From assembly GCA_963169805.1 (NCBI GenBank), contig CAUJDY010000118.1, forward strand, positions 1 through 53,066: a DNA stretch of 53,066 nt, written 5' to 3'. This DNA comes from Bdellovibrionota bacterium (GTDB lineage: Bacteria; Bdellovibrionota; Bdellovibrionia; Bdellovibrionales; JAEYZS01). Positions 8,657-17,199 of the stretch are shown here, piece by piece. The first letter of the stretch is position 1, and every line of letters begins with the position of its first letter. The position numbers were made by a program, and so were the translations under genes. A model generated the notes under the pieces. The model was not told where the DNA came from. It did not search any database and worked only from the letters and a program-made list of their open reading frames with translations.

Positions 8657-9178
8657 ATGAAACAAAAAACTCTAGGTACAGAGCGGCTCCTTCTTATCCC
8701 TTTCAGTAAAGCGGATCTTGTAGAGCTTCATAAGCTGAACTCAGATTCAGAAGTGATGAAGTATATTCGCGAACCTGAAAGAACAATGGATGTAACTCAT
8801 GTCAGTTTAGATAGAATGCTACTTCATGCCCAAAAGAATCCAGGCTTAGGTTTTTGGAAGATTACAACAAAAGAAGAGCACGATTTTGTAGGTTGGGTTG
8901 GGTTGTTTCCGTTAGATAACACACAAGATATTGAGTTGGGCTACAGACTTCACAAAAAGTTTTGGGGTAAGGGCTATGCTAAAGAGGCGGCACTAGCTGT
9001 TTTGGACGTACTTCAAAATGAAATGAAGATTTTTAGATGTTCTGCCATCACCCACCCAGACAATAAACAGTCACAAAGAGTGCTTGAAAAATTAGGATTT
9101 GCTCATATGGGCAAGGCTAATCACTATAATATTGAAGTTGAAAAATACATTATTGAGTTCCCAAAAACGTCACTATAA
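8657..9178 (+). CDS. GNAT acetyltransferase, RimJ/RimL type
   Basis: A 173-residue cytosolic protein that fits the Acetyltransf_3 type: it begins with the substrate-side motif TERLLLIPFSKADL, carries the strand pair DIELGYRLHKKFWGKGYAKEA in which RLHKKFWGKGYA is the acetyl-CoA pyrophosphate-binding loop, and ends with NKQSQRVLEKLGF. The family acetylates protein N-termini or small amines, using acetyl-CoA. It is a single gene between two terminators. The substrate is not predictable. Confidence 0.85.
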   Translation: MKQKTLGTERLLLIPFSKADLVELHKLNSDSEVMKYIREPERTMDVTHVSLDRMLLHAQKNPGLGFWKITTKEEHDFVGWVGLFPLDNTQDIELGYRLHKKFWGKGYAKEAALAVLDVLQNEMKIFRCSAITHPDNKQSQRVLEKLGFAHMGKANHYNIEVEKYIIEFPKTSL

Positions 9179-9319
9179 ATCTTGTTAATAGCTTGAATTA
9201 GATCCTCTTTTAAGAGCCCTTAAATTACGTAGATAAAATACATGAATCACAATCTTACTTTATTTCATAAGTATGAAGATTTAATAATTCTAATGATTCA
9301 AAAGAAGAGGAGATATCTT

Positions 9320-9610
9320 ATGAAATTATTATTACTCGTTGTTTTAACTGCTAGTTCGGTTCAGGTTTATGCAGACTCCGCAGAAATGAGATCAAACTAT
9401 TACGTTAGAAAACAATATAAAGAAAGTCTTATGGAGAAAGTCGCAGATGCAGAAGACAAACTCCAGTCTATTTACGAAGAAATGGGCGTTTTGTGTTCTG
9501 AACAATCTGAATGTCAAAAGACAGATAAATATGCAAAGTTAGCAGCAGAAGCGGTAAAAGAGGAATACTACATTGCTCACACGAACAAAGTTCTTAATGG
9601 ATTGAGATAA
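9320..9610 (+). CDS. Small exported coiled-coil protein, unknown function
   Basis: The track ORF starts too early. The ATG at 9320 has an AGAGGAGA ribosome site and opens a signal peptide (MKLLLLVVLTASSVQVYAD). The mature product is only about 77 residues, highly charged and helical (MEKVADAEDKLQSIYEEMG), with two cysteines in CSEQSEC that could form a disulfide. Its gene is terminated by a hairpin that lies inside the last codons of the convergent gene. No family recognised. Confidence 0.55.
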   Translation: MKLLLLVVLTASSVQVYADSAEMRSNYYVRKQYKESLMEKVADAEDKLQSIYEEMGVLCSEQSECQKTDKYAKLAAEAVKEEYYIAHTNKVLNGLR

Positions 9611-9621
9611 TTCTGATGTCA

Positions 9622-10539
9622 TTACAGCGGGGATTCTCTAAAGATAAGAGAGTCCTTTGGTCTATAAAAACCCATGCCTTGGATACTGCGAAGCAGATCA
9701 TTTAAAGACTGAAGTTTTACGTACAACTCTTGATACAAGAATTTACATTCATGTGAATGTAAATTAGGTTTTGCAGCCATCAGAGTTTGCACATCGTAAA
9801 ACCACTGCTTCCTTAAATTTACATTTTCACCGTTACCTAACATTCTACCAATCTTTAACTCTATTTCGTTTACTTTTGCACTGAAGTTGTCCAAATTTGC
9901 TTCTCTACAAACCGGTCTATTTACAACACAGTTGAAGTACTTATAGCTACTATCAAGCGATAGTTTATATCCAAATCTAAATGACTCATCTTTTTGTACA
10001 GATCTTTTTTCAAAAGTTAAATAAGGAGTCATGAATGTCAGAGAGTGAAATGGCTGCTGGTATGCAAATGTCACAGCAATAGTTCCAACCTGTGGCACTT
10101 TAACTTCCTCGCAGTAATTTTCTAAAAAAAATAGCATTTCTGCACTACCCACATATCTTTTAACATCTAAATACCTTGAATATGCGAGAGTCGTACCATG
10201 ACAGTTAAGTGCATGTGTTAACTGTAAATCACCCACTTTGAAATTCCGACTTTTTAAACCATAATTCACCAAGTTTGAAATATCTAAATCTTTTGAATAA
10301 TCTATGCGAGATTCATCTATCGAAACTTCAGCCCAAATTTCGAATTCATTAACAATTTTCCTTTTTTCGCTGTGATTACTACCAATCAAAAACAGATGTG
10401 TATTTTGGTGCGATAATGCATACTCGGAATCACCCATGAAAAGCCTACTTAAACTCATAAACGCATTTCGGTTCACAACCAAATCTTCTGCCATAAGATG
10501 AGTTGATATGTGAATAAGTAAGATAAATAGTATTTTCAT
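9622..10539 (-). CDS. Exported protein with a possible Cys-His (papain-like) centre, unknown function
   Basis: A 305-residue protein with a signal peptide (MKILFILLIHISTHLMA). Residues 111-120 read LNCHGTTLAY and, about 50 residues later, GTIAVTF is followed by QQPFHSLTFM. A Cys at the start of a helix and a His entering a strand at that spacing is the layout of NlpC/P60 and other papain-fold enzymes, so Cys113 and His165 are candidate catalytic residues; I do not recognise a named family. Four further cysteines (NYCEE, FNCVVNRPVC, HECK) suit an oxidising compartment. It starts on the base after the stop of the upstream 10540 gene, so the two form an operon. The function is open. Confidence 0.55.
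   Translation of the reverse strand: MKILFILLIHISTHLMAEDLVVNRNAFMSLSRLFMGDSEYALSHQNTHLFLIGSNHSEKRKIVNEFEIWAEVSIDESRIDYSKDLDISNLVNYGLKSRNFKVGDLQLTHALNCHGTTLAYSRYLDVKRYVGSAEMLFFLENYCEEVKVPQVGTIAVTFAYQQPFHSLTFMTPYLTFEKRSVQKDESFRFGYKLSLDSSYKYFNCVVNRPVCREANLDNFSAKVNEIELKIGRMLGNGENVNLRKQWFYDVQTLMAAKPNLHSHECKFLYQELYVKLQSLNDLLRSIQGMGFYRPKDSLIFRESPL
9631..9660 (+). terminator. Hairpin terminator inside the convergent gene's last codons
   Basis: GGATTCTCT / AGAGAGTCC form a 9-bp stem (one G-T pair) with a 7-base loop, followed by TTT, 20 bases after the stop of the small exported protein. On the minus strand the same bases encode residues DSLIFRES of the 9622 gene, so the terminator is also coding. 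Confidence 0.6.
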
Positions 10540-11586
10540 TTATTTCTGCACTTTTATATTTATTTTTCTTCTATCAGATTCTTGTAGCGAATAATCACCT
10601 AGTGAATGCCCAAAAGTCTTAAGAACAGCCCATTTTTCTTTATACACCATTTTTGAAACCGCTACCATTCCAAGGGGCTGAGGCTTTCGACTCAAAAGCT
10701 CCTCTCTATTGATCTGGGATGGATTCTCTTTTTCTTGAGCAATAACCTTCTCAAGAGCATCTCTTCCATCTTCATCAAATTTACTTTTCAATACGCTTTC
10801 ATCCCACGTACTATCGACATAATCGCAAATATCAAAATCTCGAACTTGAATCAGCTTTCGATTTGCATTAGACCACACTACATATGGATTATCTGTAATC
10901 AAAATATTTTTGAAAAACTCCATCCCCTTGTAGTTCACGACTATATCTGACTCACTATAGACGCCTGTAAATTCAAGACCCATTATTTCATTTTCTGTTT
11001 CTTCCATTAAATCTTGAATCTCTTTATCCGATTTATTATTCATGTATTGGTTGTAGTACATTCTTCCATCATAAAAAAAATGCGTTAATTTATCCCCACC
11101 TATTCTCACTCCACACACATTCACAACAGGAGCCAAGACTGCCTCTGTAACAACGGAAAAATTTGATCTACCATATATTGAGTCCTGAGGAAGGTGGATA
11201 ATACGTTCGATTTTTGGCCACCCCTCACAGTTATTTACAGAAATACAGTGTTCAATATTGGAGATAGCTCTAAAATACGGATTTACTCCTTTAGCTCCAT
11301 AAGCCTCCTCCCAATAAGAAAAAAATCTTGATTCTACTGCAGCAGAAGATACTGAGTGGTGATGTGCGAGCGTATAGCGTATGGAATCTGTCGTTTGTTC
11401 AACAATTTTACGTATATTTGAATTCACATAGTCATTAATAACATCTTTGATGTCTTCCAGCTGAATATGAGAATATGTATAATTATCTACTTCTGTAGCA
11501 ATTGTAGCGTGAGGAACTAGAGCAAAAACCGTCATTAATGACAAAGGCTTGACTAGTTTTAGCAGCTTCAAAATAAACCTATTCAT
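10540..11586 (-). CDS. Exported protein with GGDKLTHFF motif, unknown function
   Basis: A 348-residue protein with an N-terminal signal or anchor (about residues 12-32, ending VPHATIATE). A conserved-looking segment VCGVRIGGDKLTHFFYDGRMYYN near residues 158-180 resembles the D-K-x-x-H-F-x-x-G pattern of some membrane or lipoprotein families (DUF2279-like), but the rest is unfamiliar. The ATG has a GAGG site ten bases upstream. It is the first gene of a two-gene operon with the Cys-His candidate and is divergent from the pseudouridine synthase gene with only 45 bases between. Because the two are so closely joined they probably act together in the envelope. Confidence 0.55.
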   Translation of the reverse strand: MNRFILKLLKLVKPLSLMTVFALVPHATIATEVDNYTYSHIQLEDIKDVINDYVNSNIRKIVEQTTDSIRYTLAHHHSVSSAAVESRFFSYWEEAYGAKGVNPYFRAISNIEHCISVNNCEGWPKIERIIHLPQDSIYGRSNFSVVTEAVLAPVVNVCGVRIGGDKLTHFFYDGRMYYNQYMNNKSDKEIQDLMEETENEIMGLEFTGVYSESDIVVNYKGMEFFKNILITDNPYVVWSNANRKLIQVRDFDICDYVDSTWDESVLKSKFDEDGRDALEKVIAQEKENPSQINREELLSRKPQPLGMVAVSKMVYKEKWAVLKTFGHSLGDYSLQESDRRKINIKVQK

Positions 11587-11631
11587 TTTCAGTGTACCTC
11601 TTTGCTTTAATATGCGATATCTAAGCCAAGT

Positions 11632-12267
11632 ATGGTTAAAATTGCCTTTGAAAATCCTTATTTTATTGCTGTTGATAAGCCCTCGGAGTGGCTATCAGTT
11701 CCATCTCGAATGGGCGCAGCGGACTCTCGCAACACTTTGGGAACAATTTTGCAAAAACAACTAGGTCAACAAATCTATCCCATTCACAGATTGGATTTTG
11801 AAGTATCTGGACTTATGCTATTTGCTCTGACTCCTGACTCTCATAGGGATTCTCAAAAGTGGTTTGAAGATAAATCAATTCAAAAAATTTATCATGCACT
11901 AACCGAAAACCCACAAGATCAACATCTTCATCCACATCAAGAGTTTTTATGGCAGTCTAAAATTTTAAGAGGAAAAAAACGTGCTTACGAACATGAACTT
12001 GGAAAAGAGGCACTTACAAAAGCCAAGTTTATTGGAAGCGATAAACACCTACTGTGGCATCTTGAACCTCTTACTGGACGCTCTCATCAACTCCGATTTG
12101 AATTGTATAAGCGTGGATTTCCAATCCTTGGAGATGCACTTTATGGCGCCCAAACTGTATTCAGTTCTGGCATTGCCCTACGGGCCGTCAAACTTATTTT
12201 CCCAATCGAATTTCAAAAAAAATGGAGCCTTCCGGATAAAATCGAAGTAACCTCACTTCATGATTGA
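11632..12267 (+). CDS. RluA-family pseudouridine synthase
   Basis: A compact 211-residue enzyme without an S4 domain, similar in size to RluA or TruC. The family motif HRLDFEVSGLMLFAL contains the catalytic Asp55, and PLTGRSHQLRFELYKRGFPILGDALYG is the conserved RluA C-terminal motif. It isomerises uridine in rRNA or tRNA in the cytoplasm. Its end overlaps the pirin start by eight bases, so the two genes are probably co-expressed; no shared function is evident. The exact RNA target cannot be told. Confidence 0.9.
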   Translation: MVKIAFENPYFIAVDKPSEWLSVPSRMGAADSRNTLGTILQKQLGQQIYPIHRLDFEVSGLMLFALTPDSHRDSQKWFEDKSIQKIYHALTENPQDQHLHPHQEFLWQSKILRGKKRAYEHELGKEALTKAKFIGSDKHLLWHLEPLTGRSHQLRFELYKRGFPILGDALYGAQTVFSSGIALRAVKLIFPIEFQKKWSLPDKIEVTSLHD

Positions 12268-13120
12268 AATGATAATTGAAGGCAGAAGCCGAGACCTAGG
12301 TGGTTTTGAAGTCAAACGAGTTCTACCGTTCGCAAAGAAAAAAACCATAGGAGCTTTTATTTTTTTAGATCAAATGGGTCCTGCAGAATTTTCTCCTGGA
12401 AATGGAATTGACGTACGCCCTCATCCTCATATCGGACTTTCTACTGTCACTTATCTATTTGAAGGCCGCATTGTACACAGAGATTCTCTAGGATATGTTC
12501 AAGAAATTCTACCCGGAGAGGTAAACTGGATGACAGCAGGAAGCGGAGTTGTTCACTCCGAGAGAACTGCGCCGGAAGACAGAGAAAATGGCTATTCACT
12601 CTATGGAATCCAAGTGTGGGTTGCGCTACCAAAAAAGTTCGAGACAGTTGAGCCTAGTTTTTTTCATCACAAATCGCATGAACTACCTGAATTTGAAAAG
12701 AATGGAGTAAAGCTCAAGCTCATATTAGGAAGCGCCTATGGCCATACATCTCCAGTGAAGACTTATTCAGATATGTTTTATCTTGACGTCCAAATGCAGG
12801 CTCAGCAAAAGCTCCTATGGCCAAAAACACAACATGAGTCAGGAATTTATGTTGTAGAAGGAGAGCTTCTGATTGATGGCCAAAAAGTATCTGCAGGGAA
12901 TCTGGCAGTTTTTAAATCCAATATGGATATTCAAATAGAGGCTAGCGCTTCCGTGAGAGCGATGATTTTGGGTGGAGAGCCACTAGATGGATCAAGAGAA
13001 ATCTTCTGGAACTTTGTAGCCAGCTCAAAAGAGAAAATTGAAGATGCTAAAGAGCGCTGGAAAGCGCAGTCTTTTCCAAAAATCAAAGGTGAAACTGAGT
13101 TTATCCCACTACCAGACTAA
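12260..13120 (+). CDS. Pirin family protein
   Basis: A 286-residue bicupin with the pirin signature: RPHPHIGLSTVTY (metal ligands His55 and His57) and GSGVVHSERT (His99 and Glu101), so the N-terminal cupin should bind iron. Pirins act as quercetin 2,3-dioxygenase-like enzymes or redox-sensing regulators. A second in-frame ATG three codons in (12269) is possible. The gene runs from the overlap with the pseudouridine synthase to 14 bases before the SMR exporter, suggesting a three-gene operon. Confidence 0.9.
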   Translation: MIEMIIEGRSRDLGGFEVKRVLPFAKKKTIGAFIFLDQMGPAEFSPGNGIDVRPHPHIGLSTVTYLFEGRIVHRDSLGYVQEILPGEVNWMTAGSGVVHSERTAPEDRENGYSLYGIQVWVALPKKFETVEPSFFHHKSHELPEFEKNGVKLKLILGSAYGHTSPVKTYSDMFYLDVQMQAQQKLLWPKTQHESGIYVVEGELLIDGQKVSAGNLAVFKSNMDIQIEASASVRAMILGGEPLDGSREIFWNFVASSKEKIEDAKERWKAQSFPKIKGETEFIPLPD

Positions 13121-13134
13121 ATAAGGAGACGCAT

Positions 13135-13455
13135 ATGTCTTGGATAATTCTAATTCTAGCAGGAGCGTTTGAAGTTGTGTGGACCTATTATCTCAAGCTT
13201 TCAAACGGGTTTCAAAATACAAAGTTTTCAATTTACTTTCTCATCAGTCTTATTATGAGCATGGGCCTACTCTCACTTTCTCTCAAATCAATTCCAGTAG
13301 GAGTCGCCTATCCAATTTGGACAGGTATTGGAGCTGTCGGGTCTGTCCTCCTGGGTTTTCTCATCTTTAGAGAGCCTTTAACAACAATGAAGTTAGTTTT
13401 TACATCACTCATATTAATTGGAATCATTGGACTCAAGGTGTTTTCTATAGACTAA
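13135..13455 (+). CDS. Small multidrug resistance family exporter, Gdx (SugE) type
   Basis: A 106-residue protein with four membrane helices. AGAFEVVWTYYLKLSNGF at the start includes the essential Glu13, and IPVGVAYPIWTGIGAVGSV matches the Gdx/SugE branch more than EmrE. Gdx proteins export guanidinium as dual-topology dimers; since only one SMR gene is here, a homodimer is expected. It has a good AAGGAG ribosome site. No guanidine riboswitch precedes it, because the pirin gene ends 14 bases upstream. Its 3' end runs into a 120-base palindrome. Confidence 0.85.
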   Translation: MSWIILILAGAFEVVWTYYLKLSNGFQNTKFSIYFLISLIMSMGLLSLSLKSIPVGVAYPIWTGIGAVGSVLLGFLIFREPLTTMKLVFTSLILIGIIGLKVFSID

Positions 13456-13456
13456 G

Positions 13457-13576
13457 CATATACCGAAGATAATTTTAATCTGAGAGATGCTTTCCAAAGT
13501 CTCGAACAGTCCTCGCAGTATCTGCGGAACTCGCTTTGAAAAGTATCTCTCAGATTAAAATTATTTTCGGTATATG
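13457..13576. repeat. 120-base near-perfect palindrome between convergent transporter genes
   Basis: Two 44-base arms (13457-13500 and 13533-13576) pair almost fully: two G-T pairs, one terminal T-G and one C-A mismatch interrupt them. The middle folds further through CGCAG-TAT-CTGCG. The left arm begins one base after the SMR stop codon and the right arm covers the last five codons of the EamA gene. It would work as a terminator for both genes but is far longer than usual. I see no target-site duplication at its edges. Confidence 0.9.
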
Positions 13577-14511
13577 AGAACGCAGTGAATTTTTTTAAAA
13601 AAAGATTTGATGCTTTTTTCAAATATGATCAAACCAACCCCGGTGATGACAATTAAAACAGAGTAAACAAGCTCTATGTTCCATGGCTCACCCAAAAACA
13701 ACACTCCAAATAAAATAGCAACAACAGGATTCATCAGCGCATAGGTCCCAGTAATTTCTGATGTTGTATTTTTAAGTAAAAAGAAAAACAACGTATAACC
13801 AACAACCGTACCAATTGCTGCTAAATAAATAATAGATAGAACACCCGAGACAGAAAGAATAATCTTAGAATTTGGCTCAAATAAAAATGCAAATACACTT
13901 AAAATAAGTCCACCAGAAATAACTTGAAGAAAAATATTCTGAAAGAACGGAAGCGGCTCTGCTTTCTTGAGAGGCTGCTTCGACCATAGCGTCGCAAAGG
14001 CCCATGTGAAAGTTGAAGCTATGAGTGCAATAAGAGCATGTGTCTCCTTTACATCAAAGCTCATACCAGGTTGAGAAGATACAGCCCAATAAAGTCCCAG
14101 AATACTCCCCACTAACCCTATCACAGATATAAAAGAAGGTGCTCGCTTATCAAATCCAATCCAGTTCATTAGCACCATCAAAACTGGAACCAGAGTGACA
14201 AGAAGGGCGGCAATTCCAGAACTTATCCCTTCTTCACCTGCGCACACAAGAGCATTACTGAACGTCAACAAGAACCCAACAGGAACTGCCTTTGCTAAAT
14301 GATATTTCGTAATTTTTTTCCAACCAGTAAACAAAGCAATTACACCAACCAGACAGCCTGCAAAAGTAAATCGTATAGCCGCCATCCAGTAGGGTGAAAA
14401 TGAATCTAGTCCGATTTTTATAGCAGTAAATGTAGTTCCCCAAATGAAGTAGAGTGTGAGTAGTGCAAAGATGACTCTTGTATTTAGACTTGCTGAGAGA
14501 ATTTTATCCAT
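13561..14511 (-). CDS. EamA/DMT superfamily transporter
   Basis: A 316-residue protein with ten helices in two EamA repeats; the starts LTLYFIWGTTFTAIKIGLDSF and the second-repeat ALMNPVVAILFGVLFLGEP are typical of the RhaT/PagO-like branch. It should export or import a metabolite. The gene is divergent from a MocR-type regulator, with 122 bases between, a layout in which the regulator often controls the transporter. The last residues, HCVLIYRK, lie inside the long palindrome, and may be a tail gained when the palindrome arose. Confidence 0.85.
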   Translation of the reverse strand: MDKILSASLNTRVIFALLTLYFIWGTTFTAIKIGLDSFSPYWMAAIRFTFAGCLVGVIALFTGWKKITKYHLAKAVPVGFLLTFSNALVCAGEEGISSGIAALLVTLVPVLMVLMNWIGFDKRAPSFISVIGLVGSILGLYWAVSSQPGMSFDVKETHALIALIASTFTWAFATLWSKQPLKKAEPLPFFQNIFLQVISGGLILSVFAFLFEPNSKIILSVSGVLSIIYLAAIGTVVGYTLFFFLLKNTTSEITGTYALMNPVVAILFGVLFLGEPWNIELVYSVLIVITGVGLIIFEKSIKSFFKKIHCVLIYRK

Positions 14512-14594
14512 TGAAAACCTGCTATAAAGAACTTCAACTTAAGATGTATATGAACTTAGCTGCCTTGATAACAATATAGCTCATTTTGAACTTG

Positions 14595-14635
14595 CATAAC
14601 AGATACAGAAAATGAGATAAATGACCATAACAGAT
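14595..14635 (+). promoter_or_regulatory. Direct-repeat operator candidate for the MocR regulator
   Basis: The 10-base sequence CATAACAGAT occurs twice, at 14595-14604 and 14626-14635, 31 bases apart (about three helical turns). The second copy overlaps the ATG of the regulator. Direct repeats are the usual binding sites of MocR proteins, so auto-control and control of the divergent EamA gene are plausible. Confidence 0.5.
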
Positions 14636-16055
14636 GAAATACCTCAAAGACGAACTCGCAGATCAAATCAAAAAAGACCTTGAGACAGGTGCAATTCGCT
14701 ACGGTGAAAAAATGCCGTCAGTTCGCAAACTTAGCCACCAGTTCAATGTAAGTATCTCCACAGTTTTGGAGGCCTATAAGTATTTAGAGGATATAGGATA
14801 CGTCTTAAGTCGTGAGCGCAGTGGATATTTTGCTAACCATTCCTTAACAGAGGAGTCTGTTTATGAGACCAAACTCAAAAATTCAGTTGTCTCCCATGTA
14901 AAAACTGCTGACTTAATATTAGACATCATTCAATCGCAGCAAGTTAAAGGAATTCGATCATTTGCTCTTGGAACACCTTTTCCTCATATTATGCCTTTTA
15001 AAAAAGTAAATAAAGAGATCAAACAGTATTTAAAACTTCACCCAGATCTGTCTGCCTATTATGTTTATTCCCCTGGAGACATCAAAGCACGTACGACTCT
15101 CTCAAAGTGGCTACGTCCAATTTTAGGTAATACTAACCCTAATCATATTTTGATGACCTCCGGTTGCTTAGAGGCAGTCCATATTTCATTAAGCGCTCTT
15201 ACAAAACCGGGAGATCAAATAGCTGTTGAATCACCAACGTACTTTGGAATTCTTCAAGCCATCAACAACTTAGGCCTAAAAGCCGTCGAAGTGCCTACGT
15301 GCTCTCAAGATGGTATTGAACCTCAAGATTTAGAAAAAGTTTTGAAAAATCATTCTATCAAAGTACTCGTCATTTCCTGTCACGCACAAAACCCATTTGG
15401 TCATCTTATGACTGATGAAAATAAAAGAAAAATTTTAGATCTTTGCGAAAAGCATAATGTTCAAATCATAGAAGATGATATTTACGGAGATCTCACCTTC
15501 ACAGAAAATCGCCCAACCCCACTCAAAGCTTTTGATAAAAAAGGTATTGTTACTTACTGCTCTTCTTTATCTAAATCTATCTCACCAGGCTTAAGAATTG
15601 GCTGGTGCGTACCACAAGGAAAAAACTTTGATGATTTTTTGAAAGTCAAAATTGCTATGAATTGGTCTTGCAACTCCATTGGGCAAGCTATACTACCTCA
15701 TCTTCTAGACAAGACAAATTTCCCCACATGGATTCATAATCAAAAAGAGTACTATAAAAAACAAGTGGGAGTTTATAGTTTCTTCCTGAAATCTCAACTG
15801 GGCGATAGGATAAAGATTAACAGACCGTCTGGCTCATACTTTTTGTGGTGCGAACTGAGTACAAAGATTAATACTGTGGAACTTTACCAAGAAGCCCTTA
15901 AATCTAAGATTACATTTTCACCAGGCCCTATGTTTTCGGCTTCGGGCGCATTTAAACATTGCTTTCGACTCAATTGTAGTGCGCCTCTTACTGGTGATAC
16001 AGAAAAAGCCCTACTTCGACTCTGCCAACTTATTCAAAAAATGGATCCTCGTTAG
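14634..16055 (+). CDS. MocR/GntR-type PLP-dependent transcriptional regulator
   Basis: A 473-residue protein joining a GntR winged HTH (residues 1-70; MPSVRKLSHQFNVSISTVLEAYKYLE) to a fold-type I aminotransferase domain. The PLP lysine lies in SSLSKSISPGLRIGW (Lys314), and an N-P motif and an IEDDIYGDL motif bind the cofactor as in aspartate aminotransferases. MocR proteins sense PLP, GABA, taurine or amino acids and control nearby genes; the divergent EamA gene is the natural target. Its 3' end overlaps the convergent YkgJ-type gene by 45 bases. It might keep some aminotransferase activity. Confidence 0.88.
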   Translation: MKYLKDELADQIKKDLETGAIRYGEKMPSVRKLSHQFNVSISTVLEAYKYLEDIGYVLSRERSGYFANHSLTEESVYETKLKNSVVSHVKTADLILDIIQSQQVKGIRSFALGTPFPHIMPFKKVNKEIKQYLKLHPDLSAYYVYSPGDIKARTTLSKWLRPILGNTNPNHILMTSGCLEAVHISLSALTKPGDQIAVESPTYFGILQAINNLGLKAVEVPTCSQDGIEPQDLEKVLKNHSIKVLVISCHAQNPFGHLMTDENKRKILDLCEKHNVQIIEDDIYGDLTFTENRPTPLKAFDKKGIVTYCSSLSKSISPGLRIGWCVPQGKNFDDFLKVKIAMNWSCNSIGQAILPHLLDKTNFPTWIHNQKEYYKKQVGVYSFFLKSQLGDRIKINRPSGSYFLWCELSTKINTVELYQEALKSKITFSPGPMFSASGAFKHCFRLNCSAPLTGDTEKALLRLCQLIQKMDPR

Positions 16056-16544
16056 GGGAACACGTTCCTGACTAAATCCACCGTGCTGATTAATAACAGC
16101 CAAGAGAACGTTTACAGTATCGATATTCATAATGTCTTGAGGATCGAGGTCATGAATGTCCACTTCTGTAAAATTAAGATCACATACATCACGATACTGC
16201 CTAGAATCTACATCATCTATAGCATCCTTGTAGGCAATAGGCGCCCCATGTGAACGACAAATAATAGGTCTTACTGGATATACTAAGCACTCCCCTCTCT
16301 CGCTTAAAAACTCGCAATATCCTTCCTTACCCTTATCCAGAGATAGCACTTCTTGATGACTCTGAATAAAGTTTTTGATTTGCAGCGCCTCAACTCCAGA
16401 GACAGTTAAATCTTTTTTACAACACGAGTAACATCCCTTCTGACATTGAAATTGATCTTTGTGTCTTCCATAAATATCTTGAAATTTATCATCGACTTTT
16501 TTTAAAAGCGCATTGTAGTTTTTTAGGGCGGCTTCCTGACTCAT
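16011..16544 (-). CDS. YkgJ-family cysteine-cluster protein
   Basis: The better start is the ATG at 16544 (MSQEAALKNYN), with AAAGGA upstream, giving 177 residues. The YkgJ (CxxCxxxxCC) zinc/iron-cluster domain is seen as CQKGCYSCC, later CEFLSERGECLVYPVRPIICRSHGAP, and DVCDLNF. The family is proposed to bind Zn or Fe-S; a defined function is lacking. The C-terminal 15 codons overlap the MocR gene tail on the opposite strand. It stands alone, divergent from tag. Confidence 0.8.
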   Translation of the reverse strand: MSQEAALKNYNALLKKVDDKFQDIYGRHKDQFQCQKGCYSCCKKDLTVSGVEALQIKNFIQSHQEVLSLDKGKEGYCEFLSERGECLVYPVRPIICRSHGAPIAYKDAIDDVDSRQYRDVCDLNFTEVDIHDLDPQDIMNIDTVNVLLAVINQHGGFSQERVPLTRIHFLNKLAESK

Positions 16545-16620
16545 AAGAGATCCTTTGTGTTCATAAGCTACCTGAGATATAAGAAAGCCCACCTAAAAGC
16601 AACAATGAAGGAAGAATAAA

Positions 16621-17199
16621 ATGGAAAGATGCCACTGGTGCGGAACAGACCCGATATACGTAAAATACCACGATGAAGAATGGGGAGTACCCGTATTTGA
16701 TGATCAAAAGCTGTTTGAATTTATAACCTTAGAAGGAGCTCAAGCTGGCTTAAGCTGGATCACTATCCTGAAACGTCGAGAGGGATACAGAAATGCATTT
16801 AAAAATTTTGATATTCAGTCTGTAGCACGCATGACAGATGCAGATGTAGAAAGACTCATGCAAGATCCAGGGATTATTCGTAACCGCGCAAAAATTAAAG
16901 CCGCTATTAGTAACGCTCAAAAGTTCATCCAAATTCAGGAAGATTTTGGTAGCTTTGCGCTCTTTCAGTGGCAATTTGTTGATGGCACTCCAATTAATGG
17001 AAAAATTAAATCCAAAAAAGACTTCAAAGCCACAACAAAAATTTCCGACTGGTTTTCGCATGAGCTCAAAAATTATGGCTTTAAGTTTGTAGGATCTACG
17101 GTTATTTACGCTCACATGCAGGCCTGTGGAATGGTGAATGACCACATTGCTCATTGCTTTAGACACAAAGAAGTCTTAGCGCTAGGAAATCAACTATGA
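16621..17199 (+). CDS. tag: DNA-3-methyladenine glycosylase I
   Basis: A 192-residue protein of the full Tag length. It begins MERCHWCGTDPIYVKYHDEEWGVPV, with the N-terminal Cys and His of the Tag zinc site, and ends with CGMVNDHIAHCFRH, holding the other ligands; the substrate pocket segment GAQAGLSWITILKRREGYRNAF is typical. It removes 3-methyladenine from alkylated DNA in base excision repair. It has an AAGGAAG ribosome site and is coupled by a four-base overlap (ATGA) to a folB-like gene. Confidence 0.95.
   Translation: MERCHWCGTDPIYVKYHDEEWGVPVFDDQKLFEFITLEGAQAGLSWITILKRREGYRNAFKNFDIQSVARMTDADVERLMQDPGIIRNRAKIKAAISNAQKFIQIQEDFGSFALFQWQFVDGTPINGKIKSKKDFKATTKISDWFSHELKNYGFKFVGSTVIYAHMQACGMVNDHIAHCFRHKEVLALGNQL

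Noticed and set aside
13121-13135. Guanidine riboswitch before the Gdx-type SMR gene
   Set aside because: Only 14 bases separate the pirin stop from the SMR start, too little for a riboswitch.
13457-13576. Miniature transposable element
   Set aside because: No flanking target-site duplication and no second copy of the sequence in the window; the arm is part of the EamA coding end.
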